Positions 1-6,297 are shown, counted from the first letter of the stretch. The stretch is DNA of 10,155 nucleotides from Desulfobacteraceae bacterium (GCA_030592105.1 JAUVKE010000066.1:1-10155), one strand, 5' to 3'. The notes: generated from the sequence alone by a model not told the origin. Numbers and translations are program-made.

Positions 1-1493
1 AAAGGAGTTACTATTTTATCAGTAATAATATAATCGATAAAATCAGATCCGGTTGTCCCTGGAAATCCCAGGTAGCTTACCTGGACAGGAGCTGGTCTGC
101 AGGCGCATGTTCCCATCCTGTGACCCATTGTATAGCCCTTTAAATCTATAAGAATATCCACGCCGTCTTTATTGATTTTTTTTGCAGATTCCAAAACCCC
201 TAAAAATCTCAAATCTACAAACTCATCAGAATCATCCATTATTTTTTTTCTGTAATGACTCTGGTCATCAATTCCATGGGAATAACATATGACCTTAAAT
301 TCTTTCCTGTCATGAAGGTTGAACAAATTCAAAAGAAGATGGGCTGTGGGATGATTATAAAAATCACTTGACAGGTAACCAAGAACAATTTTTCCATTCT
401 TTTTTTTTTCGGATAAGGAGATATGGGTTTCAAAGGTATCAGAACTGACAAAACCTGATACCGATTTAGAGATACCTTCTGCCCATGATTTTGCAGCTAA
501 AAAATTAAATCTGTTATCATCACTTATGGCTATGGCGCAAAAAGGATTCATGGTAATATTTTTTTCTTTTTGCAATCGATCTATCAGAGCAGCTTCATTC
601 TGAGATTCTTCCCAGGCACAATTTTGACGAAGAACTAAAAGCAGCGGACCTCTGCAGTAATTATACTTCTCCGGGTCCATGCGCAATGCCTTTCTATAGC
701 ATTCTATTGCTTTTTCGATTTGATTAGTTACAAAATAAATACCAGCCAAATCGCCGTAGCAACCTGCTTCATCGGGATTGGCATCTATTGCCTTTTCAAA
801 ATATTCCACAGCTTTTTTTGTGTTTCCAGATAGGAGATAAATATTTCCAAGACTGCTATATGCGCCATAATGTTCCGGCGAAATTTTTATGGTTTTTTCA
901 TAATATTCAACAGCTTTTTTTATATTGCCGGTTTCGTAATTAAGAAGTCCCAGGCAGAAAAAAGCTTCCACAATATCAGATTTGATTTGAATAATTTTTT
1001 CATAGCATTTTATCGCCTTTTGCTTATCATCTACTTCCACATAAGTTCGCCCGAGATTATCATACAATTCCAGAGAATCCGGTTTCAACCTCACTGCCGA
1101 TTCATAGAAACCTGCCGCTTTTTTAAAAAGTTTCTGTTCAAAAAAGATATCTCCAAGCTCCATATATGTTTCCACAGAAAGTGGATTTAATTTAATAGCC
1201 TGTTCATAATAAAAAACAGCATCTTTCCAGGCAGATGCTTTTCTGTACGCCCTTCCAAGAGCATTTAAGTATGATGGCTGTTCCGGAAACAGTTTTACCG
1301 CTTTATTAAGCAAATCAATTGCAATATCAAAATGCCCTAACTGCAATTCAACCATCCCAAGCAAATGTAACGATTCAGAGTGATCCTGATTTATAGAAAG
1401 AATTTTTCTACATATTTCCTTTGCACAATCAAATTGGGCATTATGATAATATGACAACCCTTTTTTAAGCTCATCAGCTAAATCAGTTAACAT
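1..1493 (-). CDS. TPR / O-GlcNAc transferase-like protein (GT41), C-terminus beyond left edge
   Basis: The frame is open from ATG at 1491-1493 to the window edge, giving 497 visible residues. Residues 8-279 form eight consecutive 34-residue TPR units of the form (Y/L)xxLGxxYxxxxxxxxAxxxYExAIxxxP. After a linker, the GT41 catalytic domain begins near residue 367: LGYLSSDFYNHPTAH (371-385) matches the SSDFxNHP segment of human OGT, where that His (here H381) is an active-site residue. DILIDLKGYT (446-455) and RPAPVQVSYLGFPGTTG (466-482) are further hallmarks. The family transfers GlcNAc or another sugar from a nucleotide sugar to Ser/Thr of cytosolic proteins; in bacteria the targets are often flagellin, adhesins or unknown. 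The UDP-binding second Rossmann half is not visible. The start is the first in-frame ATG after a stop at 1542-1544, and the RBS is weak (GGGA). It lies 222 bp after the mutase subunit gene on the same strand, probably as its own unit. The fold is secure; donor and acceptor are unknown. Confidence 0.93.
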   Translation of the reverse strand, partial: MLTDLADELKKGLSYYHNAQFDCAKEICRKILSINQDHSESLHLLGMVELQLGHFDIAIDLLNKAVKLFPEQPSYLNALGRAYRKASAWKDAVFYYEQAIKLNPLSVETYMELGDIFFEQKLFKKAAGFYESAVRLKPDSLELYDNLGRTYVEVDDKQKAIKCYEKIIQIKSDIVEAFFCLGLLNYETGNIKKAVEYYEKTIKISPEHYGAYSSLGNIYLLSGNTKKAVEYFEKAIDANPDEAGCYGDLAGIYFVTNQIEKAIECYRKALRMDPEKYNYCRGPLLLVLRQNCAWEESQNEAALIDRLQKEKNITMNPFCAIAISDDNRFNFLAAKSWAEGISKSVSGFVSSDTFETHISLSEKKKNGKIVLGYLSSDFYNHPTAHLLLNLFNLHDRKEFKVICYSHGIDDQSHYRKKIMDDSDEFVDLRFLGVLESAKKINKDGVDILIDLKGYTMGHRMGTCACRPAPVQVSYLGFPGTTGSDFIDYIITDKIVTP

Positions 1494-1541
1494 ATTTTTT
1501 TCCCGGCTTATGATTAGTTCAAAACTCCACCAGAAAACTAT

Positions 1542-1570
1542 TTATGCAACATATGCGCCACATTGCATAA
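1542..1570. repeat. Inverted repeat in the leader of the TPR-OGT gene
   Basis: Perfect 8-bp arms TTATGCAA (1542-1549) and TTGCATAA (1563-1570) are separated by 13 bp, about 50 bp upstream of the TPR-OGT start. No T-run follows on either strand, so it is not a convincing intrinsic terminator. It could be a 5' leader hairpin or a protein-binding palindrome. Function is not shown. Confidence 0.4.
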
Positions 1571-1649
1571 TGACCTTTAAAATTAAATTGATGAAAAAGG
1601 GATATTCAGATATTCTTGGGGTTGGTTTTTTAATGCTGAGTGTTGCGTT

Positions 1650-1695
1650 GTGAGTATCAAGAAAAACAGACTGTATCTTTCTTCTCAATACTCAC
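1650..1695 (-). other. Long hairpin just downstream of the mutase small-subunit gene
   Basis: Arms GTGAGTAT (1650-1657) and ATACTCAC (1688-1695) pair perfectly. After a 2x2 internal mismatch, AGAA (1660-1663) pairs with TTCT (1682-1685). On the minus strand the hairpin begins about 20 nt after the TGA at 1716-1718, where a 3' end or stabilising structure of the acyl-CoA transcript would be expected. No U-tract follows, so Rho-independent termination is doubtful; it may protect the mRNA 3' end. The rest of 1494-1715 shows no gene. Confidence 0.4.
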
Positions 1696-1715
1696 CAAAA
1701 GAGGAGCATAGGAGA

Positions 1716-2114
1716 TCATTTTCTGATGGATTGGCCCATGACATCGTTGAAAAACCCAACGATTTCATCCGGGTCAGAACCAGGACCGAATACTGCTTTT
1801 ATCCCCATCTCTTTAAGCTTGGGGACATCCAGGTTTGGGACAACCCCCCCTACGATAACAGGGAAATTTTCCTGTTTTTTTTCAAATATTTCCATTAGGG
1901 CAGATACTATATATAAAGAATTTGTTGCAGAGCAACTAAGCCCAATTATATCAACATCTTCTTCCATTGCAATTTCATATATTTCTTTTATTTCTCTAAA
2001 AGGAGTGTAAACGACTTCAAACCCTCCTTCAACCAACTTTCTTAGTATATACTTCACGCCCCTGTCATGGGCCTCCAGATGGGAACGGGTCATCAACACT
2101 TTAGATTTATTCAT
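1716..2114 (-). CDS. Acyl-CoA mutase small subunit, B12-binding domain protein
   Basis: This 132-residue protein is a stand-alone cobalamin-binding domain, the size of the small subunits of isobutyryl- and 2-hydroxyisobutyryl-CoA mutases (about 136 residues). It should bind adenosylcobalamin and dock on the large subunit encoded upstream. The B12 motif DxHxxG appears as E14-A-H16-D-R-G19. H16 is the expected lower axial cobalt ligand, but the Asp that normally hydrogen-bonds it is Glu, and the Lys four residues before that Asp (K604 in Propionibacterium methylmalonyl-CoA mutase) is Arg10. A Rossmann-like pattern follows: VDIIGLSCSA (55-64), then VIVGGVVP. The frame also opens at 2177, but that would overlap the large subunit by 50 bases. 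ATG 2112-2114 has AAGGAG at 8-bp spacing and lies 13 bp after the large-subunit stop, so it is preferred. Family assignment is strong; the partner reaction is unknown. Confidence 0.9.
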   Translation of the reverse strand: MNKSKVLMTRSHLEAHDRGVKYILRKLVEGGFEVVYTPFREIKEIYEIAMEEDVDIIGLSCSATNSLYIVSALMEIFEKKQENFPVIVGGVVPNLDVPKLKEMGIKAVFGPGSDPDEIVGFFNDVMGQSIRK

Positions 2115-2122
2115 AAAAATTT

Positions 2123-2128
2123 CTCCTT
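2123..2128 (-). promoter_or_regulatory. Ribosome binding site that fixes the small-subunit start
   Basis: AAGGAG on the minus strand lies 8 nt before ATG 2112-2114 and touches the TGA stop (2128-2130) of the large subunit. This arrangement supports translation coupled to the large subunit and rejects the longer start at 2177. Confidence 0.8.
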
Positions 2129-3831
2129 CACGGATATACAGTACCCAATGTTTCAAACAAAGCTTCAGTAACTTCACCTATGGTACATTTTGCTTCCATG
2201 GCTTCAAGCACTGCCGGCATGAGTATACCAGCCTGTTCAATGGTTTCAAACTCCTTTGCACGTTCCTTTACTTTTGATAAAGCAGACTCGACTGCGGAAT
2301 TATTCCTGTTCTGTTTCCATTTTTTAATTCTTTCAATGGCAATTTTTTCTGTTTTTTCCTGCTCCAGAGTAAAAACAGGAACATCAAATTCTTCTTCTTT
2401 TTTATACTTGTTAAGACCAACAATTGTGATCTCACCCTTACGGACCTTTTCTCTCCAGGTATACGATTCAGTCTCCATCTGTTCTTTAAACCAACCCGTT
2501 ACCATGCATTTAGTAAATCCTCCTCTTTCTTCTATTTCATTTATTATTTTTAAAATTTCCTCTTCCATTTGGCTTGTCAGGCTCTCTATAAAATATGAGC
2601 CCCCCAGGGGATCACTAACACGGGTAATTCCGGATTCATGCTGCAATATCTGATTAACCCTCAAAGCCGTTGTAACCGCTTCTTCCGAAGGGAGATTGAT
2701 TGCTTCATCGTAGGAAGAGGTATGCATCGACTGGACCCCGCCTAAAGCGGCGCTTAAAGCCTCCAGGGTTGTACGTATAACATTATTTAACGGCTGCTGG
2801 GCAGTCAGAGATGATCCTGCAGTATGGGCGTGAACCCGAAGCATGAATGATTTTTCTTTTTTACAATTAAACCTCTCCTTCATGACCTTTGCCCATATTT
2901 TTCTAAAAGCTCTGAATTTTACCACTTCTTCAAAAAAATCCATTCCGATTGCAAGCTGAGTACTGAATCTGGAAACAAAATCGTCAGGATCAAGACCGGC
3001 CTTTATCCCCTCGTCTATCAGTTCTATTGCCTCGGCCAGGGTAAAAGCAACCTCCTGTACGGCTGTTATACCGGTTTCTCTTAAATTATACCCGCAAAGA
3101 TTAGTATGGTTCCAGTTAGGCATATTAACTGTTGCATATTTGATCAATTCCACCTGAAGCTTCAGCTGATTTTGAGGAAGAAAACCCCTTACGTTTGATG
3201 TGATAAAACTATTTTTTACTCTGTTCTGACTCTGGCCCATGAGCATATCAGGCTCATACCCTCTTTTTTTCCCGTACACAATATACATTCCAAGAATGGC
3301 CAGATCATTTATCCCTTTTGTGGTGAGAACAACCCTTGTTTTAGTGAGATCAAAACCATTAAACAGGATCTCAAGGTCCTCCATTTTGGAGACTGTAACT
3401 CCGGAAACACCCACTGCTCCTTTTACCAGATTACTGTCAGGGTCATAACCATGTGCTGTTGCCAGATCACATTCAACATTAAATGCCAAAACTCCCTTAC
3501 CAGCAGCCATCCCCTCTTTAAGCAGTTTTTCGATTCTTTCACGGGTATGATCAGGCAGACCATAACCATGAAGAAACTGGGTCATCCATGGCGTATATTG
3601 ATAGGTAAGTGGATAAAGCCCCCGGGTATAGGGATAAACCCCCGGCATTCCAAAATTTTCAGATTGTTCATTAACATCCTGGGGACCGTAAACATATTTA
3701 ATCGGAATATTTGAATTTGTTTTAAAACCTGACAGATTTACACCCATTTTTTTTTCGTATATCTTTTTAGATTTTTTTTCCCATTCCTTTTCACACGATT
3801 TTGCCTCTTCCAGAATATCTTCTTTATACAT
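2128..3831 (-). CDS. Divergent adenosylcobalamin-dependent acyl-CoA mutase, large subunit
   Basis: At 567 residues this matches the large subunits of isobutyryl-, 2-hydroxyisobutyryl- and pivalyl-CoA mutase-type enzymes, which have a TIM barrel and no fused B12 domain. Recognisable segments include GVYPYTRGLYP (64-74), CDLATAHGYD (121-130), NMPNWN (236-241), CGYNLRETG (246-254), LRVHAHTAGSSLTAQQPLNN (331-350), GGVQSMHTSSYDEA (364-377) and DPLGGSY (407-413). Aligned by eye and ungapped around the active site to Propionibacterium methylmalonyl-CoA mutase, its substrate residues are replaced: R82 to T80, R87 to Q85, Y89 to L87, R207 to S212, and H244 to N249 (codon AAT at 3085-3087). E120 falls where 2-hydroxyisobutyryl-CoA mutase has its diagnostic Asp. 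It should be a radical carbon-skeleton mutase, but the substrate is unlikely to be methylmalonyl-CoA. The ATG at 3829-3831 has AGGAG close upstream. The gene follows the crotonase after a 148-bp gap. Superfamily is certain; reaction unknown. Confidence 0.92.
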   Translation of the reverse strand: MYKEDILEEAKSCEKEWEKKSKKIYEKKMGVNLSGFKTNSNIPIKYVYGPQDVNEQSENFGMPGVYPYTRGLYPLTYQYTPWMTQFLHGYGLPDHTRERIEKLLKEGMAAGKGVLAFNVECDLATAHGYDPDSNLVKGAVGVSGVTVSKMEDLEILFNGFDLTKTRVVLTTKGINDLAILGMYIVYGKKRGYEPDMLMGQSQNRVKNSFITSNVRGFLPQNQLKLQVELIKYATVNMPNWNHTNLCGYNLRETGITAVQEVAFTLAEAIELIDEGIKAGLDPDDFVSRFSTQLAIGMDFFEEVVKFRAFRKIWAKVMKERFNCKKEKSFMLRVHAHTAGSSLTAQQPLNNVIRTTLEALSAALGGVQSMHTSSYDEAINLPSEEAVTTALRVNQILQHESGITRVSDPLGGSYFIESLTSQMEEEILKIINEIEERGGFTKCMVTGWFKEQMETESYTWREKVRKGEITIVGLNKYKKEEEFDVPVFTLEQEKTEKIAIERIKKWKQNRNNSAVESALSKVKERAKEFETIEQAGILMPAVLEAMEAKCTIGEVTEALFETLGTVYP

Positions 3832-3855
3832 ACAGCTCCTCTATATAGACCGCCA

Positions 3856-3918
3856 CATAAATAATTTCACTCTGTTATCGGTGCTTGGAGGTATATTATA
3901 CGCCTTTCCCCTCTGGCC
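3856..3918 (+). repeat. Dispersed intergenic repeat, copy A
   Basis: The 28-bp core (3856-3883) runs from CATAAATAATTTCACT to GTTATCGGTG. It matches the core at 7988-8015 at 26 of 28 positions and the inverted copy at 6521-6548 at 24 of 28. Similarity continues into a tail with GGTATATTATACGCC (3890-3904), which can fold into an imperfect hairpin, and ends at CTCTGGCC. It occupies most of the gap between the crotonase gene and the mutase large-subunit start. Read on the minus strand, the tail contains a perfect TATAAT but no good -35 at normal spacing. Confidence 0.8.
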
Positions 3919-3932
3919 TTGTGCCAATTTTG

Positions 3933-3949
3933 CCATTTTTTTTAAATGG
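3933..3949 (-). other. Small hairpin after the crotonase gene
   Basis: CCATTT (3933-3938) and AAATGG (3944-3949) form a 6-bp stem with a 5-nt homopolymeric loop, about 30 nt after the crotonase stop at 3980. It is AT-rich with no following U-run, so at best a weak attenuating or processing structure. Confidence 0.25.
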
Positions 3950-3979
3950 GGTTATTATGTGACAATCCATAGTTACAAA

Positions 3980-4774
3980 TTATGCTCCTTTAAAATCAGG
4001 AGATCTGTTTTCTAAAAATGCCCGAACCCCTTCCCTGTGATCCTCTGATTTGAGACAGATGGACTGGGCATTTGCTTCAAGATCAAGCTCAGTTCTTAAA
4101 TCAAGATTAAGCCCTTTATACATGATCTCCTTTATCATAGCCAAAGAGACAGGAGCCTTGTTTGAAATTTTATATGCCAGTTCGTAGGTAACTCTCTTAA
4201 GATCTTCAGGGGGAACAGCCCTGTTTACCACACCAAGTGTTTCTGCCTCTTTTCCATTAAAGATATCGCCGGTACAAAAAAGTTCCATAGCCTTTGCCGT
4301 ACCAACCTGCCTTGGAAGAAAATAAAGCCCCCCATAATCTGAAACAAGCCCCATCTTTGCAAAAGTAACCCCGAACTTAGCCTTTTCTGAAGCAACCCTC
4401 ATGTCGCAGGCAAGAGCTATACTGCATCCTGCACCAATAGCCGCACCATTTACACATGCAATTACGGGTTTTTCAAGCTCTCTTATTTCTAAAGTTATTC
4501 TGTGAGCATTATTCCGCATAAAATCTCTTCTTTCAAGGAGACTTATATTAAGACTGTTTTTTTCCATCTCCTTGATATTTCCACCAGCGCAAAATGATCT
4601 CCCTGCTCCTGTTATAATCAGTACGCGAATTTTGCTATCAAATTTTATTTTCTGGATAGCATCAATTATTTCCTCTCTCATGGTACCCCCAAGCGCATTA
4701 TGGCTCTCCGGCCTGTTTAACACTATGGTGGCAACTCTGTTATCCTGTTCTAATATTATGTCATTATACTCCAT
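3980..4774 (-). CDS. Enoyl-CoA hydratase/isomerase family protein, PaaG-like, without hydratase glutamates
   Basis: This 264-residue single-domain crotonase-fold protein binds an acyl-CoA thioester. The oxyanion-hole segments are SFCAGGNIKEM (60-70) and VNGAAIGAGCSIALACD (108-124). The two glutamates of classical hydratase (E144 and E164 in rat crotonase) align with S118 and F138, so water addition by the usual mechanism is unlikely. D146 in GLVSDYGG aligns with the catalytic Asp of PaaG (GLxPDxGG), and the C-terminus HREGVRAFLENRSPDF (246-261) is also PaaG-like. The likely activity is double-bond or ring isomerisation of an unsaturated acyl-CoA; a degenerate hydratase is the alternative. The gene starts 20 bp after the acyl-CoA dehydrogenase stop with GGAGGT at 7-bp spacing, so the two are almost certainly cotranscribed. 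Start ATG is 4772-4774. The fold is certain; the activity is inferred from alignment by eye. Confidence 0.92.
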   Translation of the reverse strand: MEYNDIILEQDNRVATIVLNRPESHNALGGTMREEIIDAIQKIKFDSKIRVLIITGAGRSFCAGGNIKEMEKNSLNISLLERRDFMRNNAHRITLEIRELEKPVIACVNGAAIGAGCSIALACDMRVASEKAKFGVTFAKMGLVSDYGGLYFLPRQVGTAKAMELFCTGDIFNGKEAETLGVVNRAVPPEDLKRVTYELAYKISNKAPVSLAMIKEIMYKGLNLDLRTELDLEANAQSICLKSEDHREGVRAFLENRSPDFKGA

Positions 4775-4794
4775 TAAAATACCTCCGCATACAT

Positions 4795-5940
4795 CTAAAG
4801 TATGGATTTAGCAATAATCAATCTTTGAATTTGATTGGTTCCCTCCATTATTTGAGTCGCTTTTGCATCTCTCATCATACGTTCCACAGGATAATCCTGC
4901 ATATAACCGGAACCGCCAAGAATCTGTACCGCATCAGTGGTAACTTTCATTGCAGCATCAGATGCAAAGCACTTAGCCATGGAAGCATAAGGAAGAATAT
5001 TCTTTACACCACGCTCTAACATGGAAGCTGCCTGATATACCATGGCTCTGGATGCTTCAACCTGCATTTTCATATCGGCAAGCATGAATTGAATCCCTTG
5101 AAATTCAGATATTGGTCTGCCAAACTGAACCCTTTGTTTTGCATAATTTATTGCCTGGTCCAACGCACCCTGGGCAAGTCCAAGTGCCATTGCACCTATA
5201 CCCAGCCTGGTTTCCTTTATGGATTCCATGAGAATCTGCCATCCATCCCCCTCTTTACCCATGAGATTTTCTTTGGGAACCCTGGCGTCTTTAAATATAA
5301 GTTCAACTGCCTGGGAGCCATGCAGCCCCAATTTATTCTCTATTTTACCAATACAAAACCCTGGAGTATCCTTTTCCACAACAAATCCGGAAATATTTTT
5401 TTTCCCCTCTGCATTACCAGTTTTAACAAATGTCGTATATATATCAGCAGGTTCACCCCCTGCACCACCTGAAATAAAACATTTTGAACCATTTATAACA
5501 TAATGATCTCCATCCAAAACGGCCTTTGTCTCCATGGAAGCCACGTCAGAACCTGCGTTTGGCTCTGTTAATGCCCATCCCATCAACAGGTTTTCTCGTC
5601 CAAGTTTTCCGAATATCCTATCCCTCAACTGATCATCCCCGCCGACCCGAATAGAAGTCATGCATGATCCATGAACTGCCACAAACATGGCTGATGAAGC
5701 GCAAACCCTGGCAATCTCTTCGATTATCAAATAATAGGTTGTCGGTTCTTCTTCAAGCCCTCCATATTTTTCCGGAAGTTTCAGCTTAAGAAGATCATGC
5801 CCAGCAAAAAGCTCCAGCAATTCTGGGGAATACTCCCCTGTTTTATCAATTTCACCTGCAATGGGCGCAATTTTTTCTTCAGCAAATTTCCTTATTTCCT
5901 GGCGTATTCTTTCCTGTTCTTTTGTCAATTGAATCATCAT
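4795..5940 (-). CDS. Acyl-CoA dehydrogenase (short/medium-chain type)
   Basis: This FAD enzyme of 381 residues has the normal family length and oxidises a CoA thioester to its 2,3-enoyl form, passing electrons to ETF. Visible signatures are ALTEPNAGSD (123-132) and CFISGG (154-159) at the flavin site, QRVQFGRP (269-276), QILGGSGY (339-346), and MEGTNQIQR (365-373). E366 sits at the position of the catalytic base in medium- and short-chain dehydrogenases. The alternative base position used by isovaleryl-CoA dehydrogenase is Thr here. Substrate cannot be read from sequence. It is the first gene of the four-gene cluster. Two ATGs are adjacent (5938-5940 and 5935-5937); the first is preferred because the GGAGG upstream is already about 12 nt away. 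A promoter and paired palindromes lie upstream. The product could feed the isomerase and mutase or take over after rearrangement. Confidence 0.95.
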   Translation of the reverse strand: MMIQLTKEQERIRQEIRKFAEEKIAPIAGEIDKTGEYSPELLELFAGHDLLKLKLPEKYGGLEEEPTTYYLIIEEIARVCASSAMFVAVHGSCMTSIRVGGDDQLRDRIFGKLGRENLLMGWALTEPNAGSDVASMETKAVLDGDHYVINGSKCFISGGAGGEPADIYTTFVKTGNAEGKKNISGFVVEKDTPGFCIGKIENKLGLHGSQAVELIFKDARVPKENLMGKEGDGWQILMESIKETRLGIGAMALGLAQGALDQAINYAKQRVQFGRPISEFQGIQFMLADMKMQVEASRAMVYQAASMLERGVKNILPYASMAKCFASDAAMKVTTDAVQILGGSGYMQDYPVERMMRDAKATQIMEGTNQIQRLIIAKSIL

Positions 5941-5958
5941 TCTTAAACAAACCCTCCA

Positions 5959-5992
5959 ATATCAGTTTGATATGAAGTATAGATTTTCTATA
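5959..5992. promoter_or_regulatory. Two adjacent 6-3-6 palindromes, candidate operator
   Basis: ATATCAGTTTGATAT (5959-5973) and TATAGATTTTCTATA (5978-5992) are each perfect 6-bp inverted repeats around a 3-bp centre, with centres 19 bp apart. They lie between the acyl-CoA dehydrogenase promoter's -10 box and its RBS. Two dimer sites about two helical turns apart immediately after the start point are typical of repressor binding, for example by TetR-type acyl-CoA regulators. No regulator gene is in the window. Confidence 0.45.
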
Positions 5993-6004
5993 TTAAAATC
6001 AAAC

Positions 6005-6033
6005 AATATAATTAAAAAAATTTTTCATGTAAA
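6005..6033 (-). promoter_or_regulatory. Sigma70-type promoter for the acyl-CoA cluster
   Basis: On the minus strand TTTACA (6028-6033, 5/6 to consensus) is followed after exactly 17 bp by TATATT (6005-6010, 5/6). The predicted start near 5998 gives a leader of about 58 nt that contains the paired palindromes and the RBS of the acyl-CoA dehydrogenase. Confidence 0.6.
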
Positions 6034-6140
6034 GTATGCAAGTACCTTCAATTCAAATATTTTAAACCATTTAATAGGCTAACGGCTACTATTAAGGATG
6101 TCAATGTAAAAAAACCCGCTCCGGATATTTGGCATAATCC

Positions 6141-6287
6141 ATGAACACTTCTACGATACAACGCAACTGGAATGCCATGGCTGGCATAGCCAAGAGATTT
6201 TTAATAAAAAAATATTTTTACTGGAGATATGGTAAGAACCAGGCGGAAATGACGGGAAAAAGGTTAAAACTGTTCAGCTGTTTTTAA
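6141..6287 (+). CDS. Possible 48-residue CsbD-like small protein, perhaps degenerate
   Basis: A plus-strand ATG ORF of 48 codons lies alone among minus-strand genes. Its N-terminus matches the spacing of the CsbD stress-protein family: M1, N2, I6, N9, W10, G15 and K18 coincide with the M-N-x3-I-x2-N-W-x4-G-x2-K pattern. A later GKNQAEMTGK (31-40) resembles the family's GKxxELxGK segment with one extra residue. The usual WGKLTDDDL stretch in between is replaced by an aromatic and basic segment, and the protein is shorter than the usual 60-70 residues. No good Shine-Dalgarno sequence precedes it. An ATGCCA/TGGCAT hairpin lies inside (6172-6187). It could be a decayed csbD-type gene, an active small protein, or chance. 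Confidence 0.33.
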   Translation: MNTSTIQRNWNAMAGIAKRFLIKKYFYWRYGKNQAEMTGKRLKLFSCF

Positions 6288-6297
6288 TAAGCTGAAC
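6272..6297. repeat. Inverted repeat at the 3' end of the small ORF
   Basis: GTTCAGCT (6272-6279) and AGCTGAAC (6290-6297) are perfect 8-bp arms around a 10-bp loop, and pairing extends outwards (CTG/CAG) past a single bulge. The stop codon of the 48-codon ORF is in the loop. Downstream is CAGTGTCCGG and not a T-run, so a terminator role is weak. An insertion-sequence end is possible but not shown. Confidence 0.35.

Noticed and set aside
2115..2177. Longer start for the B12-binding subunit
   Set aside because: It would overlap the large-subunit gene by 50 bases and add residues not found in the family; the internal ATG at 2112-2114 has a strong RBS.
1716..3831. Annotation as methylmalonyl-CoA mutase of the propionate pathway
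   Set aside because: Substrate-binding R82, R87, Y89, R207 and active-site H244 are all replaced, and no epimerase, carboxylase or chaperone gene is nearby.
3896..3932. Sigma54-type promoter suggested by TTGGCAC upstream of the mutase gene
   Set aside because: The required TTGC element at the proper spacing is absent.
5089..5503. Two plus-strand ORFs opposite the acyl-CoA dehydrogenase
   Set aside because: They are antisense to a well-supported gene, have no family resemblance, and arise from its codon pattern.
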